Positions 20,840 through 31,440 of a stretch of 64,000 nucleotides of DNA are shown in pieces; position 1 is the stretch's first letter; each line of letters opens with the position of its first letter. This DNA is from Massospora cicadina. Its lineage: Eukaryota; Entomophthoromycota; Entomophthoromycetes; Entomophthorales; Entomophthoraceae. Location of the stretch: assembly GCA_022478985.1 (NCBI GenBank), contig JAKSZP010009239.1, positions 124,001 to 188,000 on the forward strand, written 5' to 3'. The notes beneath the pieces are model-generated. The model was not told the DNA's origin. It searched no databases and saw only the letters and a program-made list of their open reading frames with translations. Position numbers and translations under genes: made by a program.

Positions 20840-21014
20840 AACCAATTGTTTTGGATGTTAGCCAGGATGATAAAGTAGAGCAATGTTGGCTTCCCAGAAA
20901 CCCTGGAGCTCCATCCAGTATCTGGTAGTCAGGGAGGGACTTTTATCCTATAAGAATAGCTGGGAGAGCGCCCAAAATTGTATCAACTGTAAGGAGCTCA
21001 TGAGAAGTTCATGA
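20840..21014 (+). pseudogene. Chromodomain of element 3
   Basis: One frame gives EPIVLDVSQDDKVEQC. After a shift, 20916-21014 reads QYLVVREGLLSYKNSWES and then NCINCKELMRSS-stop. This matches the chromodomain signature Y-L-V-K-W-x-G, then S-x-x-x-N-S/T-W-E-P, then an N-x-x-E-L-L helix. It shows that element 3 is a chromovirus, like element 1 but of a different lineage and on the other strand. Confidence 0.75.
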
Positions 21015-21832
21015 ACCAGTGCATATGTGCCCATCCTCTTAAAAGCATTTTGGCTCTCTATGCCATTGAAAAATAGCAAAAAAACACAAGGATTACATCC
21101 TTGCCAATGCTCCAGTTGGGAGTGTGTATCCTGTTCCTAAAGGTAAGGATAATGTATTTCCTGTTGTGCAGCCCTCCATCTAGACAGAAGCAATTTTCTT
21201 TTCCGGTGTAGAAAGGACCCTAAGCACTCAGTGGTACCTCTGGTATACCTCAGTGACTTGGCACATGTGTTTGATGAGAAGCTAATAACTGCCTGGCTTA
21301 AACAGATCCTCCCTTGCTGCCCTCCCTTACCTTTTCTGCTCATTTTAAAAAATATAATGATTGTGCATGGAGGTATTTGAAGTCAAAGGCCTCAGGCAGA
21401 GCTCTAAAGCTTATCCCACCTCAAAGACAGTTGCCCCAGGTACAGAGGGAAATGACCAAAAGCAAACAAGTCTTCCATATCATCAGCTAAGGCATATCCA
21501 GTCACAAAAAGTGTTACATATCATGAATTGAGCCTCTAAATTGTTTGTTTTAGTGAAAGAGTTATTTAATTTAAAAGTTTAAAACGAGAATCATAAGTAA
21601 TTATGATAGACCTCAATCTGGAGCAACTCATGCAAAGTCAGAACTATCATCCTGAATTGTACTCCACCTACTATCAAAACTTCTTTAATATGATTAAAAA
21701 TTATGTTCCCCACTATCATACCTCCTTATACACCCAGTCACCTAGTGCACAGACCCTAAACCCTTAAATGGAATGTGTCAACCCTTTACCCATTCCATCT
21801 CATCCATTATATAGGCAACCGCCCTTCTTAGG
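21015..21832. other. Unassigned, probably 3' end or LTR of element 3
   Basis: No coding domain is visible. A TATA-like TCCATTATATAGGCAACC lies near 21813-21830. I could not find a matching upstream copy to prove an LTR. Confidence 0.3.
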
Positions 21833-21849
21833 CTAGGTTGACTTTTTTT

Positions 21850-22136
21850 ATTTTTTGAGGCAAGCTGACCAGGGGATGGACATTACCAAAAATAGAGAAA
21901 GTATTGACATGAAACCTGAGCAGGTTAAACTCTGTCGTAGAAAGTTTTTTTTGACCTCCAGATTGGGACTTGGATTTTTCTGGTTAAATCATGGGTAAGG
22001 TTTTCATGTTATTATACCTACTAACCGCTAGTAGCTTCCTTTGGCTGGTACCACAATCGATGTGTGAAGGGCAGGAATCAAACCCGCAACATTCAGGTTG
22101 GTAGCCGTACGCCCTACCTACTCGTCTTCCACCCCC
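21850..22136 (-). mobile_element. tRNA-headed SINE, copy 2
   Basis: The minus strand matches 42508-42804 along its whole length. It begins GGGGGTGGAAGACGAG, has a tRNA-like head with a B box at 22074-22084 (GGTTTGATTCC on the minus strand), an unrelated body and a tail ending CCCTGGTCAGCTTGCCTC plus an A-rich run. The flanks repeat CTAGGTTGACTTTTTT at 21833-21848 and 22137-22152, a target duplication of about 16 bases, as left by LINE-type insertion. A third match to the tail only is at about 52565-52612. Confidence 0.85.
22074..22084 (-). promoter_or_regulatory. Pol III B box of SINE copy 2
   Basis: GGTTTGATTCC against the consensus GGTTCGANTCC. The other copy has GGTTCAATTCC, so both derive from GGTTCGATTCC by opposite CpG changes. 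Confidence 0.75.
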
Positions 22137-22152
22137 CTAGGTTGACTTTTTT

Positions 22153-22358
22153 ATTTCTTAACTTTAGTTATTAAAATAACTTAATTTGTATTACACTCTT
22201 TGCCATGGAATACATCATATATGCTGCCTTGTTGTTCATCCTAAAAGTTATCTTGTGGCGCACACCATTATTTCAAGAAAGCTCTGGATAGTGAGCAGAC
22301 TTTCCAATCTATGGATCCAACGTCACTCCTCACCTTCCACAAGCTTTTAAGTGATTTT
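22153..22358. other. Short unassigned stretch
   Basis: AT-rich sequence between the SINE and the LTR of element 5; I see nothing recognisable in it. Confidence 0.4.
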
Positions 22359-22833
22359 TGTTAGGATTTGAGATGATGAGTGGGATGAGGTCCCTACTCC
22401 AAATCATTCCCCAATAAGTTGACACCCAGGCCTTTACAAATAAAGCCTGTCCTTGAAGGTATTAATGAAAATTGATCAGGAAGCATCACATGAAGAATAA
22501 ATTTGATGGAGATGCATTATGGAATTGCGTCTCCACTTTCTAAAATCTCAAAAAGGTGTGGCCGCTGACATTGCATCCATGGGACCTATGTAGAGCAATG
22601 TGGAGCGTCAACAAGGAGGTTAATCTGGAAGAATGTTATAGATCCTGATTGTTTGGATCCATGGAGGCCCTCTTGTCATCGTGTCCCCACTCGCCCTATA
22701 AATATTAAAGCCTTTTAACTCAATAAAGTAGTATATTTCACCCCATCTTGTCATCTTAATCAATCTCCACTAGTTTCTCAGCTTTAAGCCCATTTTAGAC
22801 CTCAGCTAAAGTCATAGAACTGTTAAGTCAATA
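22359..22833 (+). repeat. 5' LTR of element 5 (475 bp)
   Basis: Starts TGTTAGGATTTGAGATG and ends near TTAAGTCAATA. The TATA box CCCTATAAATATT is at about 22692, with CAATAAAGTAG downstream. It shares GATCCTGATTG and the TATA region with the element 4 LTR. Confidence 0.8.
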
Positions 22834-22837
22834 TTAG

Positions 22838-22856
22838 TGGTGCTCACTACAGGGGG
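22838..22856 (+). promoter_or_regulatory. tRNA primer binding site of element 5
   Basis: TGGTGCTCACTACAGGGGG, identical to the site in element 4, four bases after the LTR. Confidence 0.85.
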
Positions 22857-22893
22857 TTCCGAGATGACCAGCTAATAGATCTATCACAAAAAA

Positions 22894-23331
22894 TGGAGAG
22901 TAAAGAAATTAAGAATACCAACCTGCCAATCGGTCAAGAAGTGTAATTTGATGGATTAACACCTCTTAGTACGAATTAACTCCTCTACATCCTGAAAGCT
23001 AATAGAATTTTAGACCACCTTACAATTAGCCTTACTTTTTATTGATCATAATTAGTATCAATTCCAATATGAGATCTCAGTGAGATTATTCATCAACTAA
23101 TGAATGGCATCTATTTTTTATAGGATGCTCCAGTTGCTCCCAAGACTCTTTATTGCTCTCCACAATGCAATTTTTATATACTATAACCCTACCACCCTCC
23201 AGAAAATTGGCCTTATGGTACTGAATTCTATCGCCAAAGCTTTGGACATCCAGCTATACACCACCTCTTACAATTAGTTGGTTCGCATTACCATGAAGTA
23301 GTGCGACAACTAGGGCTTATTCAAACTCTAC
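22894..23331 (+). pseudogene. Gag N-terminal part of element 5
   Basis: It starts with an ATG at the same distance from the primer binding site as in element 4 and reads MESKEIKNTNLPIGQEV, then a stop. Further on it reads HPAIHHLLQLVGSHYHEV, which aligns with FHPKIHHLLQLVVLHHQEV of element 4. At least six in-frame stops occur. The frame is cut at 23331 by element 6 and resumes at 29917. Confidence 0.65.
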
Positions 23332-23926
23332 TGTTATAATTTAGGCCAATATTGTTAGGATCTGCCATATTGCTCGCAAAGGTTGAACCCACTGAACAAC
23401 AGACAGACGATGTGGGGATTGTTAGTCCTTCAGACACACTTGAAAATATACTAAAAAATAGGAGCAATCGCCCTATGGCTCTTTATTCAGTTTAAAAAAT
23501 ACAGCGACCTTTTGCTGTTCTGTTCTCTCTCTGCTATTAACAATATAAATTTCTCAGTAGCCCATCTTGATTATATACAGCGGCTTCAGATGATAGCACC
23601 CTCATAGTTTGGAAAACTCTATTCTGCTGATTCTCCTTGCTTTTTTAGTACTAGATGGACTGATTCTCCTTGCTTTCAGCTTGTTATTCTTCAGCTTTCT
23701 ATCGCCCTAATTTGGGGCAATAATATTTGTATTCATCGAATGTAAAGATCACCTTATTGTATTATCACCTTACCTAAAGGCGATCTAATAATAACCCATT
23801 ATATCCCAATATTGCTTTATCTTGAGGCACTCAAATAATCGTAACTGATATCATGTTTGGCAGATTTTTTCCAATCCTCCCAAAGCTGTTTCAGGATTAT
23901 CATCCAGTCATGTTAGAATCATGACA
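23332..23926 (-). repeat. 3' LTR of element 6
   Basis: On the plus strand it begins TGTTATAATTTAGG and ends AATCATGACA. Its partner at 29355 begins TGTTATAATTTTGG. The long GGATCTGCC and GGTTGAACCCACTGAAC stretches are shared. The ends TGTTATAAT and, inverted, TGTCATGAT are near-perfect inverted repeats. Confidence 0.85.
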
Positions 23927-24049
23927 TTACTCCCTCCTTGACTGGATGATAAGGCTATTATTACTTATATGGCCAGAGGAACTTCACGTGCACTCAGTTA
24001 ATGATCTGACCGCTTGCGGGGTCCTTGATGGTATAAGCGTCAAGCCCAG

Positions 24050-25028
24050 TCTACTCTATAACTTTGAATGAACCAATCCAAATACTGGCCAACTTGTGTT
24101 TCCACCCAATCCCATGTTGGTCATAGAAGAGAATCATATCGCCCTCTTTGAACTGTGCCAACCCGCTATGATTTAACTGATTGACATCCTGATTTATGAA
24201 CTTCTTGGCTAAGCTGAAGGAATATGCTTTGGTTTGCAATTTGATCAAAGTGTTTGTAAGGTTAATTAAATAGCAATGGGGTTACATTAAGCTAGTGTCT
24301 TCTACACATGATTAAAGTAATGCTGGAAGATCCTGGTTTCACCTGTATAGTAGTTAGAAAGTTCTCTTCCCCGTGGCGGAATGATCACTAATATTATAGG
24401 CAAACATGGCAGTGGGAAGGAGGGAGCTCCAAGCAGAATACCGATCCATTACTAATTTCTGTAGTATGTTCACCAAAATCCCATTCACCTGTTCGACCAT
24501 TCCATTGGACTTGGGGTGATATGGAGTCATCAGAACCCTGCAAATGCCCATAAGCTTGTTCAGTTTGGGGAGGATGTGCGAGGTGAAGTTGGTTCTGTTA
24601 TAAGTATTAATGAACTGAGGGCAGCCATGATGTTGAATAATACATTCCATTATAAACTTTGCCACTGTGTCTGCCCCAATTTCCTGTATCGCCCACGCTT
24701 CAACACACCTGTTCAAGTGGTTGATATCCACCGGAATGTACTTGCATTAGTTAGCTCCTTTTGGCAGAGGGCTGACAACATCAAGGGAAACTGTATGCCA
24801 AGCAAAATGTGGTTTCACTACCTGGTATGAAGTCTTATGGCGGAATGGCTTTCCCACTTGGCACTGGTGGAAATAGGAATTGGTCTTAAGAACATCAAAG
24901 CTCATGCTTTCCCAATTGTACCGAGGGTGCAACAACTCCATTGTCTTGAACGAACCACCATGTCCAACTGCCTTGTGGGCGCTCATATTAGTTCTTGGAC
25001 GTGCTGAGGGTCGCGAAAAATTCACCAC
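24050..25028 (-). pseudogene. Integrase of element 6
   Basis: The zinc domain at about 24870-25000 reads KAVGHGGSFKTMELLHPRYN and then a CQVG remnant. The core at 24354-24731 has FINTYNRTNFTS, where the family has S-D-R-G-T/N-F-T-S, so the second catalytic Asp is Asn. It also has PYHPKSNGMVEQVNGIL, which keeps the Glu. FAYNISDHSATGK ends the core. The C-terminal piece at 24051-24248 reads FKEGDMILFYDQH and WIGSFKVIE, a changed GPY/F motif. Inactive by these losses. Confidence 0.8.
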
Positions 25029-25099
25029 AGAATTGCTGATCCACTTGTGCAGTTCCCCATTTCATTAGAAGGTATTTGTTTACATCTCATTTAACACTT

Positions 25100-25900
25100 T
25101 GATCACTTGGGGCATTTCGTCATCATATTTTCTGCTGAGCATCTTATTGTACATCACATCACTGAGATCTGCCATCATGGCAATGGTTGTAATTGAGATA
25201 AACAGTCAGCGTTCTGATGCTTTACTCCTGAGCAGTGAAGGATATTGAAGTCATAAGCCTTCAGCTTAAGATTTCATCAAGCCAAACGCTCTTCAGGCTC
25301 TTTGAGGTTCTGCAACCAGCATAATGACACGTGATCTGTCACAACTTTGAACTTTAACCCGTTAAGTAGACTCCAAATTGGTTATACGTGTAGATCACAG
25401 CTAAGTACTCCCACTTGGTCATAGTATAATCATGCTCGTGGCAGTTCAGACTTTGGCTGCAGTATGCAACAGGATGCTATACTCCCTCGTCATTTTTCTG
25501 AGAAAGTACCAACCCAACAGCTGAAAGAAACGCATCCATATGAATGGTAAACTCCCTTTTGAAGTTTGGATATTGTAGCTCTGGCTTGCTAGTCAGCGCC
25601 ATCCAAAGTGTGTCAAAGGAGCATTGATGGCGTTTCATCCATTTAAACACAGCATTCTTTTTTACAGCTCAAATAGCAGCCCCCCAATATAGCTAAAATT
25701 AGGGATAAAGCGCTGGTATTAACCAACCATTCCCAAAATAACTGTATATTGCGTTTACTATTAGGATTAGTCATTTGGTGGATGTCCTCCACCATGGCTG
25801 GCTGCATTTTCAGCCCCTTAGAGTCTACCACAAACCTCAGGTATTCCAACTGATCTTTGAAGAAGTAGATACATTTTCGAGGCTTAATTTTGATGTTCAT
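25100..25900 (-). pseudogene. RNase H and RT thumb of element 6
   Basis: The thumb and connection lie at 25643-25900: IYFFKDQLEYLRFVVDSKGL, the F-L-G-H-x-V-s-x-x-G equivalent. RNase H at about 25200-25500 gives VVTDHVSLCWLQNLKEPEER, then LKAYDFNILHCSG and HQNADCLSQL, so the late catalytic Asps are present. The stretch between is frameshifted. Confidence 0.7.
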
Positions 25901-26470
25901 CTCAGCAAGCTGGCAGAAACTGCTTCTAGATGATTAAGGTGCTCTGAAAAGGTTTGAGAAAAGATAAAATCATCGAGGTATACAAAGACACATGGCATCT
26001 TCAGGTCACCGAGAATAGTGTCCATGGCTTGTTGGAACGTACTCAAGGCGTTACACAGCCCTTGAGGCATCTGAGTTGGTGAAAAAAGGCCTTTGAATGA
26101 GATTATGGCGCATTTTCCTGTTCTACTATAAGTAATTCAATTTGCCAGTAACCTGATATTAAATCCATCGCTGTGAAGTAATGGGCTCCCCATAACAAAT
26201 CCAACGCATTATCAATCCATGGCAAGGGATATGAGTCCTTTTTTGTAATGCTATTTAGCTCCCAGTAGTCTATTACTACGCGGTTGGTGCCATTCTTCTT
26301 TTTTATAATCAGAATGGGTAAAGCCCACAGACTCTTAGACGGTGTGGGCATCCCTCTCTCCAGCAACTTGTCAATTTCTTAGTGACAACGTCTTCCGCTG
26401 CCCTCAATCATCAGATTGGCTGAGACTTTATGGGGAGATGATTTTCTGTGTCCACTTGATGGACCACCCT
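25901..26470 (-). pseudogene. Reverse transcriptase core of element 6
   Basis: The frame at 26103-26366 reads MPTPSKSLWALPILIIKKKN, then VVIDYWELNSITKKDSYPLP and FTAMDLISGYWQIEL. The catalytic strand is at 25969-25980 on the minus strand in another frame: FVYLDDFIFSQ, the normal Y-L-D-D. RT motifs are thus mostly preserved but split over two or more frames. Confidence 0.8.
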
Positions 26471-26481
26471 CTGAATACACC

Positions 26482-26880
26482 CTAAATTGTGATCAACAAC
26501 AGCGAAAATCTTTTTGTACTTTTGAAATAAAGAGATATCACTTGGTATTTTTGTTCTTCCAATAGCCCTATTAAATTATTTTGTGGTACCACCATCATTG
26601 CGCCAGCTGGTGCCTCGACTGATAGACCAAATTCTTCTAATGAACCAAAATCATGAGCCTGAAGAACCTCTTCTATTGGAGCTAAGTGTAAATACGCTAT
26701 TAAATGGTGATAACGGATTTGCATTGGTTCGTTCTGGAGATTTTCTAACAAAACCTTAATCTCCCCATGGCCTAGAAGTATAATACCAGGAGCCACATGA
26801 GGCTCAAGCCATCTTTGACAATAAAGCAAATGACTTCCCCATAGACCTGGCAGGCACTTCGCCTCTAACTCGGTGTTCAC
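26482..26880 (-). pseudogene. Pol linker between protease and RT, element 6
   Basis: An open frame of 132 residues with HGEIKVLLENLQNEPMQIR and PIEEVLQAHDFGSLEEFGL. It aligns in position and pattern with the element 4 segment LLANLTDKPKVIGPNQPA and AVADVQSFVELRDLG. This is the spacer between protease and RT in the family, with no catalytic role that I know of. Confidence 0.6.
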
Positions 26881-26944
26881 TAGAACTTGGTGTCCAGAAG
26901 GAATAGATATAGACCCTACAGCTCGGAGAGGTATCCCTTGATAT

Positions 26945-27403
26945 TCATATATCTGCTGGGGAAGGGGTCGAGTCTTGTTTTTTAGTTGATGATAGCACTG
27001 GCATCAACCCATCACTATATGCAAGGTTGATGTGGCTCATGAGCACCAGATCCTTTGGCACTCCACTAGAGGTGAAGTAAATTGGAATTTTATGTCTTAA
27101 AATGTCAAGGGTCTCCTCTGTCATATCAACAACATCCCCAAAATGTCGCACGAAAGTGGTTCTGATTATCAAGTCATAATTTTTATTTGGTAGCACAATT
27201 GCCAGAACTACAACAATAATGGACTCAAAACGCAAAGGTAGCAAACTGTACGCTTCCTCAGAGAAGGTGCTTTCTGCTACAGCAATCCAATACGCCATTT
27301 GATGGTCCACATCAGGCTTTAATGTCAACTTTGCCATCAATTTAATGCAAAATATGTTGACTGGAGCACCAGTATCTATTATAGCGCAAACTCTATCCTT
27401 CAT
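26945..27403 (-). pseudogene. Aspartic protease of element 6
   Basis: The frame begins MKDRVCAIIDTGAPVNIF, with the active-site triad D-T-G-A intact, and runs 152 residues through YSLLPLRFESIIVVVLAIVL and YDLIIRTTFVRHFGD, the position of the family's second conserved motif. It is one of the more intact genes in this element. It would process Gag-Pol inside the particle. Confidence 0.8.
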
Positions 27404-27859
27404 TACAAAAATATTTCAGTATGAACACTCAGAATAAGAAGAATATAACTTTTTAATACATGGACAGTTACGGGATCTCTCTTTTCAAGAAAACATATTA
27501 TCCCCTCACCAACTTTGGGATATTCTTTAACAATGGCGTCTAACGGAAGGGCAACGTTTACTTCTTTTATAGTTGGTGCATCCATGGCAGAATCCAGCTT
27601 GACAAGGAAGTTTGATCAAGCATTTGGCATGCATATGGCTTCAGTCGCTCCAAAGATCATTTGTCCGCTGTGGCCTTGCTTGAGCTCATGTCACTGCATT
27701 CACTACTCCAACTGGCTGCTGGTATAAAATTCCGTTATCATACTAAAGGACTTCCGCGGTATATACTACTATTGATTAGGGATGTTTGGTGTTGGGATAG
27801 CGGAGGTAGAGAGTACCACCTCTACTCTGCTCCATCTATTCCCTGGTAGTATTGATTTT

Positions 27860-29330
27860 GGTGCATAGTGCACACGATGGTTATGGTAGAATTTTGCCAA
27901 GTGGCCAGGGCGGCTACATTCATAGCAACTAATTCCATAAGAGATACGTCCTTTTTTTATAAGAGGGTCCAGATTAAATTGTTTGGGGCACTTGGCGTAA
28001 CCAGGGCAAGGTCAGTAAGACAATTGCTGATGTTTCGGCATAGTAAGTCCTGATTGGTAGTTAGGTTGCTGACAATTTTGTAACCAGCTCCAGTGCGGTA
28101 ATTTAACTGTTGAGAATAATTTGGCCAAGGATGATGCGCAGAATTATAGTAAGGCTGAGGGTTGCTAGGTGGAACGTGAGTCAGACAAGTGTATTCTCCT
28201 AAATAAGAGGGTACAGCAGAGGCGGTAGTTTTCTGATCCATATTTGGCAGCGGAAAGTTAGGGGATTTGTGACGCAAAAACTATAATATTTTGAGCAGGG
28301 GAACGTTGCCATACAGAATTGGAGAAATGACATTGTGAAGCTCTCAGTATGGCTTCACTGTGGAGGTCATTGCGATGCACACTTGGCTTCCACTAAGTAT
28401 CCTGCCCCAATCAGCATATGATCTTCCATTGTAAATTGATCAGCGAACTCCATGTGAGTCTAGTTAAGGCGGATCCAATTATTAAAAATTCTGCTTTCCG
28501 CTGCAACATCTTTGAGGTGCCCCCAAACAGGCGAAGCACAGTATCTTTTACATCTTGATAGTAAACAGAGCTTCTTGGGAGGTAACAGGTGTCTTGATCG
28601 GCACTCCCAGCCACCCAATGCAGATATCAATAGTTTGGCTTTCCATCAATCAGATGTGCCTTCTGCTGCAAATTAAAACCGTTTAAAAGCCATGGATATC
28701 TTCATGTCGATCAAATGGAGGCAGTTTCTCAATATTGATCTCCTCGTCCCATTCACGGCTTTTTAGGGCATACTAAGGAATGGATCAAGATCCAAAAGCA
28801 GTTTCTCGATGAGAAGCTGGTCCAGCAGAAGTTGGGATGTCTGCTGCTTCAGGGGTAGCGTGTCCTTCTGCTGTGGTCAGTGCTGCCATCACTTGAGGGA
28901 ATTGGCGCTTTATCTCATATTTGTATCCAGTGCTAACATCCTGGTGTAGTAGCTCTAACCAGCGTCATATTCCTCCTCATATGGTGCCCTCCTTATCGTC
29001 CATTCTCTTCCCACTGAAAAGACTGGGAGGTACTGGTCAATTTCCACTCCGCATACTGCAGCCATTCAGTGGTATCAACCAAACAAAAAATTGCGAGTTC
29101 CATGTTTTGTTGTCCCAAAATTTGCATTTAGCTAAATGTGCTGACAAGCTGAAGCATAAAGGCATTTTATTCTTATAGAAAGTCATCCTGTTTTTTGAGC
29201 ACTGCGTCTAAGGTCAGTTTGAATTCCTCATACTCAGCTGGTGCAGCGTTTCGTGGAGATTCACCAGCAATGCAGGCTTTATGAGACATAGCCAGTGACT
29301 GGAGATTCTGAGTATTTAATGGTTGATCAA
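27860..29330 (-). pseudogene. Gag of element 6 with zinc knuckle
   Basis: Gag begins near 29330 after the primer binding site; the frame containing PAEYEEFKLTLDAVLKKQDD is at its start. A capsid-like piece is at 28411-28614 (DVKDTVLRLFGGTSKMLQRK). A knuckle at about 27886-27931 reads CYECSRPGHLAKFY, C-x2-C-x4-H-x4 with Tyr in place of the last Cys. A Pro/Asn/Tyr-rich stretch (27957-28277) precedes it. Several frames are involved. Confidence 0.65.
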
Positions 29331-29334
29331 TGGA

Positions 29335-29353
29335 CACCCTATAATGAGCAGCA
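29335..29353 (-). promoter_or_regulatory. tRNA primer binding site of element 6, diverged
   Basis: The minus strand reads TGCTGCTCATTATAGGGTG against TGGTGCTCACTACAGGGGG in the other elements. It is one base from the LTR. C to T and G to A changes explain most differences. Confidence 0.7.
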
Positions 29354-29354
29354 C

Positions 29355-29916
29355 TGTTATAATTTTGGCTGTTATCGTTAGGATCTGCCTTATTGATCGC
29401 AAAGGTTGAACCCACTGAACAAACAGACAGATGATGTGGGGATTGTCAGTCCTTTGGACACACTTGAAATATACTAAAAAATAGGAGCAATCGCCCCAAT
29501 GACTCTTTATTTACTTTAAAAAATACAGCGACCTTTCACTGTTCTGTTCTCTCTCTACTATTAGCAACCTTACTTTCTCATTCTTCCATCTTTCTTATAT
29601 ACAGCGGCTTCAGATGATATTGCTCTCATAGCTTGGACTATTCTATTCCTCCAATTCTCCTTGGTTTTGGCTTTTTATTCTTCAGCTCCCTATCGCCCTA
29701 ATTTTGGGCAATTTAATTCGTATGCATCAAATATCAACATCGCCTTATCGCCTTATCACCTTATCTGTAGGCGATCAAGTAATAACCCATTATATCCCAA
29801 TATCACATCATCTTGAGGCACTCTAATAATCATAACTGATATCACTTTCAGAAGATTCTTTCCAATCAGCCTTAGCTGTTTAAGGCTTATTGTCCAGTCA
29901 CATCAGAGTCATGAAA
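29355..29916 (-). repeat. 5' LTR of element 6
   Basis: Direct repeat of 23332-23926 with the same ends. On the plus strand it begins TGTTATAATTTTGG and ends GTCATGAAA, next to the target duplication CCTAC. Confidence 0.85.
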
Positions 29917-31440
29917 CCTACTTTCAAAGATTGTCAACTTTTATAAATGCTTCTTCCTCTATAATTCCTATTAATTGAGTTGCCATTGCTGATAACTGTC
30001 AGATGATTTATGAAGCTCACAATCAACTTTCTATTCTAGATAGAATAGTTTTAGGCTATCTTGATTACCAGCTTTTAAGCTGTAAAACTTTTGGGTGCAG
30101 AAAAGCCAACACCTCAATAAAAATGAGGACCTTGTTTGGACACTTCAGCAGCGTTACCAGAAGTTATCCTCCCAAAGTATTGCCCCTGGGGATTAAAGGC
30201 AGCAAGGTTCTAGGGACCAGAAGGTCTGGATGGCCATGAAGGGCCACAAGAGCCTTAAGGTCCCCATGGACCCCATGGACCCTAAGGACCCTCTAGGTCT
30301 TTAAACTACTCCTGGTGATTCTATTGACACTTGGAAACAAGATGTTCTTACTGCTCTTTCTTCTTTATGGAATCAGTTATGCAATGTGCTCGAGGAATTA
30401 AGCTATGAATGTATGGTTTCTTCTCAATACTAGTGTCTCAATCAATGCCTTGTAAGACGAGATGGAAAATTAGATCATTCACCAAGCTCACCAGTAACAA
30501 TCACCCAGCAAAAAAACCTGCCATATGTTTAGAACTTAATTGAGTAACTTTTGAGAAACAGCTGCTCCTATAAAATATCAAAATTCAAGCTCTGAAGGAG
30601 AAAGTTGCCTTTAAAGCATCAATTACTCTGAACCAAAATTGGGATTAAGTTCAAGAGGATCAAGAAGAATTAAGATGATTATTGGATCAAAAGTCCCCTT
30701 GCAACTATGCAAAAACTTATATTTCTGAGCCTGCGCCAGTCTCTACCGTTAACACTCTTTCCACTCCTATTATTACTAACTTTAGCCCTAATACATAGAG
30801 AGTTTTACCCCAGAACATGAAAGTATTGCCTTCTTCCTGTAGCTTATGAGAGCTTGATGGAGGAGGCTACTGACCATCAGAAGGTAAAGCACTTCCACAC
30901 CATCCTGAATAGTACTACTCAGGAAATTATGACGCACCATTTAAAGTTTTGTCACACTTGGGAACAAGTCTGTATATCTCTAATCCATGAGTTTAGAAGC
31001 ATTTATACCTTGGACAAAAAGAAGCAGGCGTTCATAAGCATTTTTTTGAACAAAGGAGAAAGAATTGTGGAGTTCTCCAGCTGATACTATGCCCAAGCAC
31101 AACATTTAATAACCACTAATCATATTAGATTGGACGACGCCATAACTGCAGTTATCTCCGCGTTTATCTTATCCTGAGGTCCAAAAGCACATTATTGGCT
31201 ATAATAGCAGCTTCACCTATATCCAGTAATTTAAGGAAGAACTTAATGAAATTCCTGAATCTACATACATCTCAAGTCCTCTACGTCCACCACTTTCAGC
31301 CATCCTTGGGTCCATGTTGTCAGGAACGAGAAGGTTCCCAGACCTCAATGCTTCTACTGCAATGGATTCCATCATAGCACCAAGACTTGTTGGAAGAGAC
31401 TCGCTGAGGAGGCGGGAAAAGAGGCTGTCAGTATGAAGTA
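29917..31440 (+). pseudogene. Gag of element 5, second part
   Basis: Resumes after element 6. A collagen-like run at 30214-30294 is followed by coiled-coil-like sequence to about 30640. The capsid core at about 30790-31250 includes TWEQVCISLIHEFRS and KKQAFISIFLNKGER. The knuckle CFYCNGFHHSTKTC is at 31349-31390. Each part aligns with element 4 in order. Many stops interrupt. Confidence 0.75.
30214..30294 (+). pseudogene. Collagen-like Gly-X-Y segment in Gag of element 5
   Basis: Nine triplets are readable in one frame: GPE GLD GHE GPQ, then E-P-stop, GPH GPH, G-P-stop and GPS. One Gly is Glu and two Y positions are stops. It corresponds in position to 14091-14180 in element 4. Confidence 0.75.

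Larger units (their letters stand above)
23332..29916 (-). mobile_element. Element 6: Ty3/Gypsy element inserted in gag of element 5
   Basis: LTRs of about 595 and 562 bp bound it. The 5' LTR is the high-coordinate one, because the primer binding site adjoins it (29335-29353) and the purine tract AAGGAGGGAGTAA on the minus strand adjoins 23926. The flanks TCTAC (23327-23331) and CCTAC (29917-29921) are a 5-bp duplication with one change. Removing it rejoins element 5 gag in a way that aligns with the same region of element 4. Protease, RT, RNase H and integrase are in order on the minus strand; no chromodomain is seen. All genes are broken. Confidence 0.85.
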
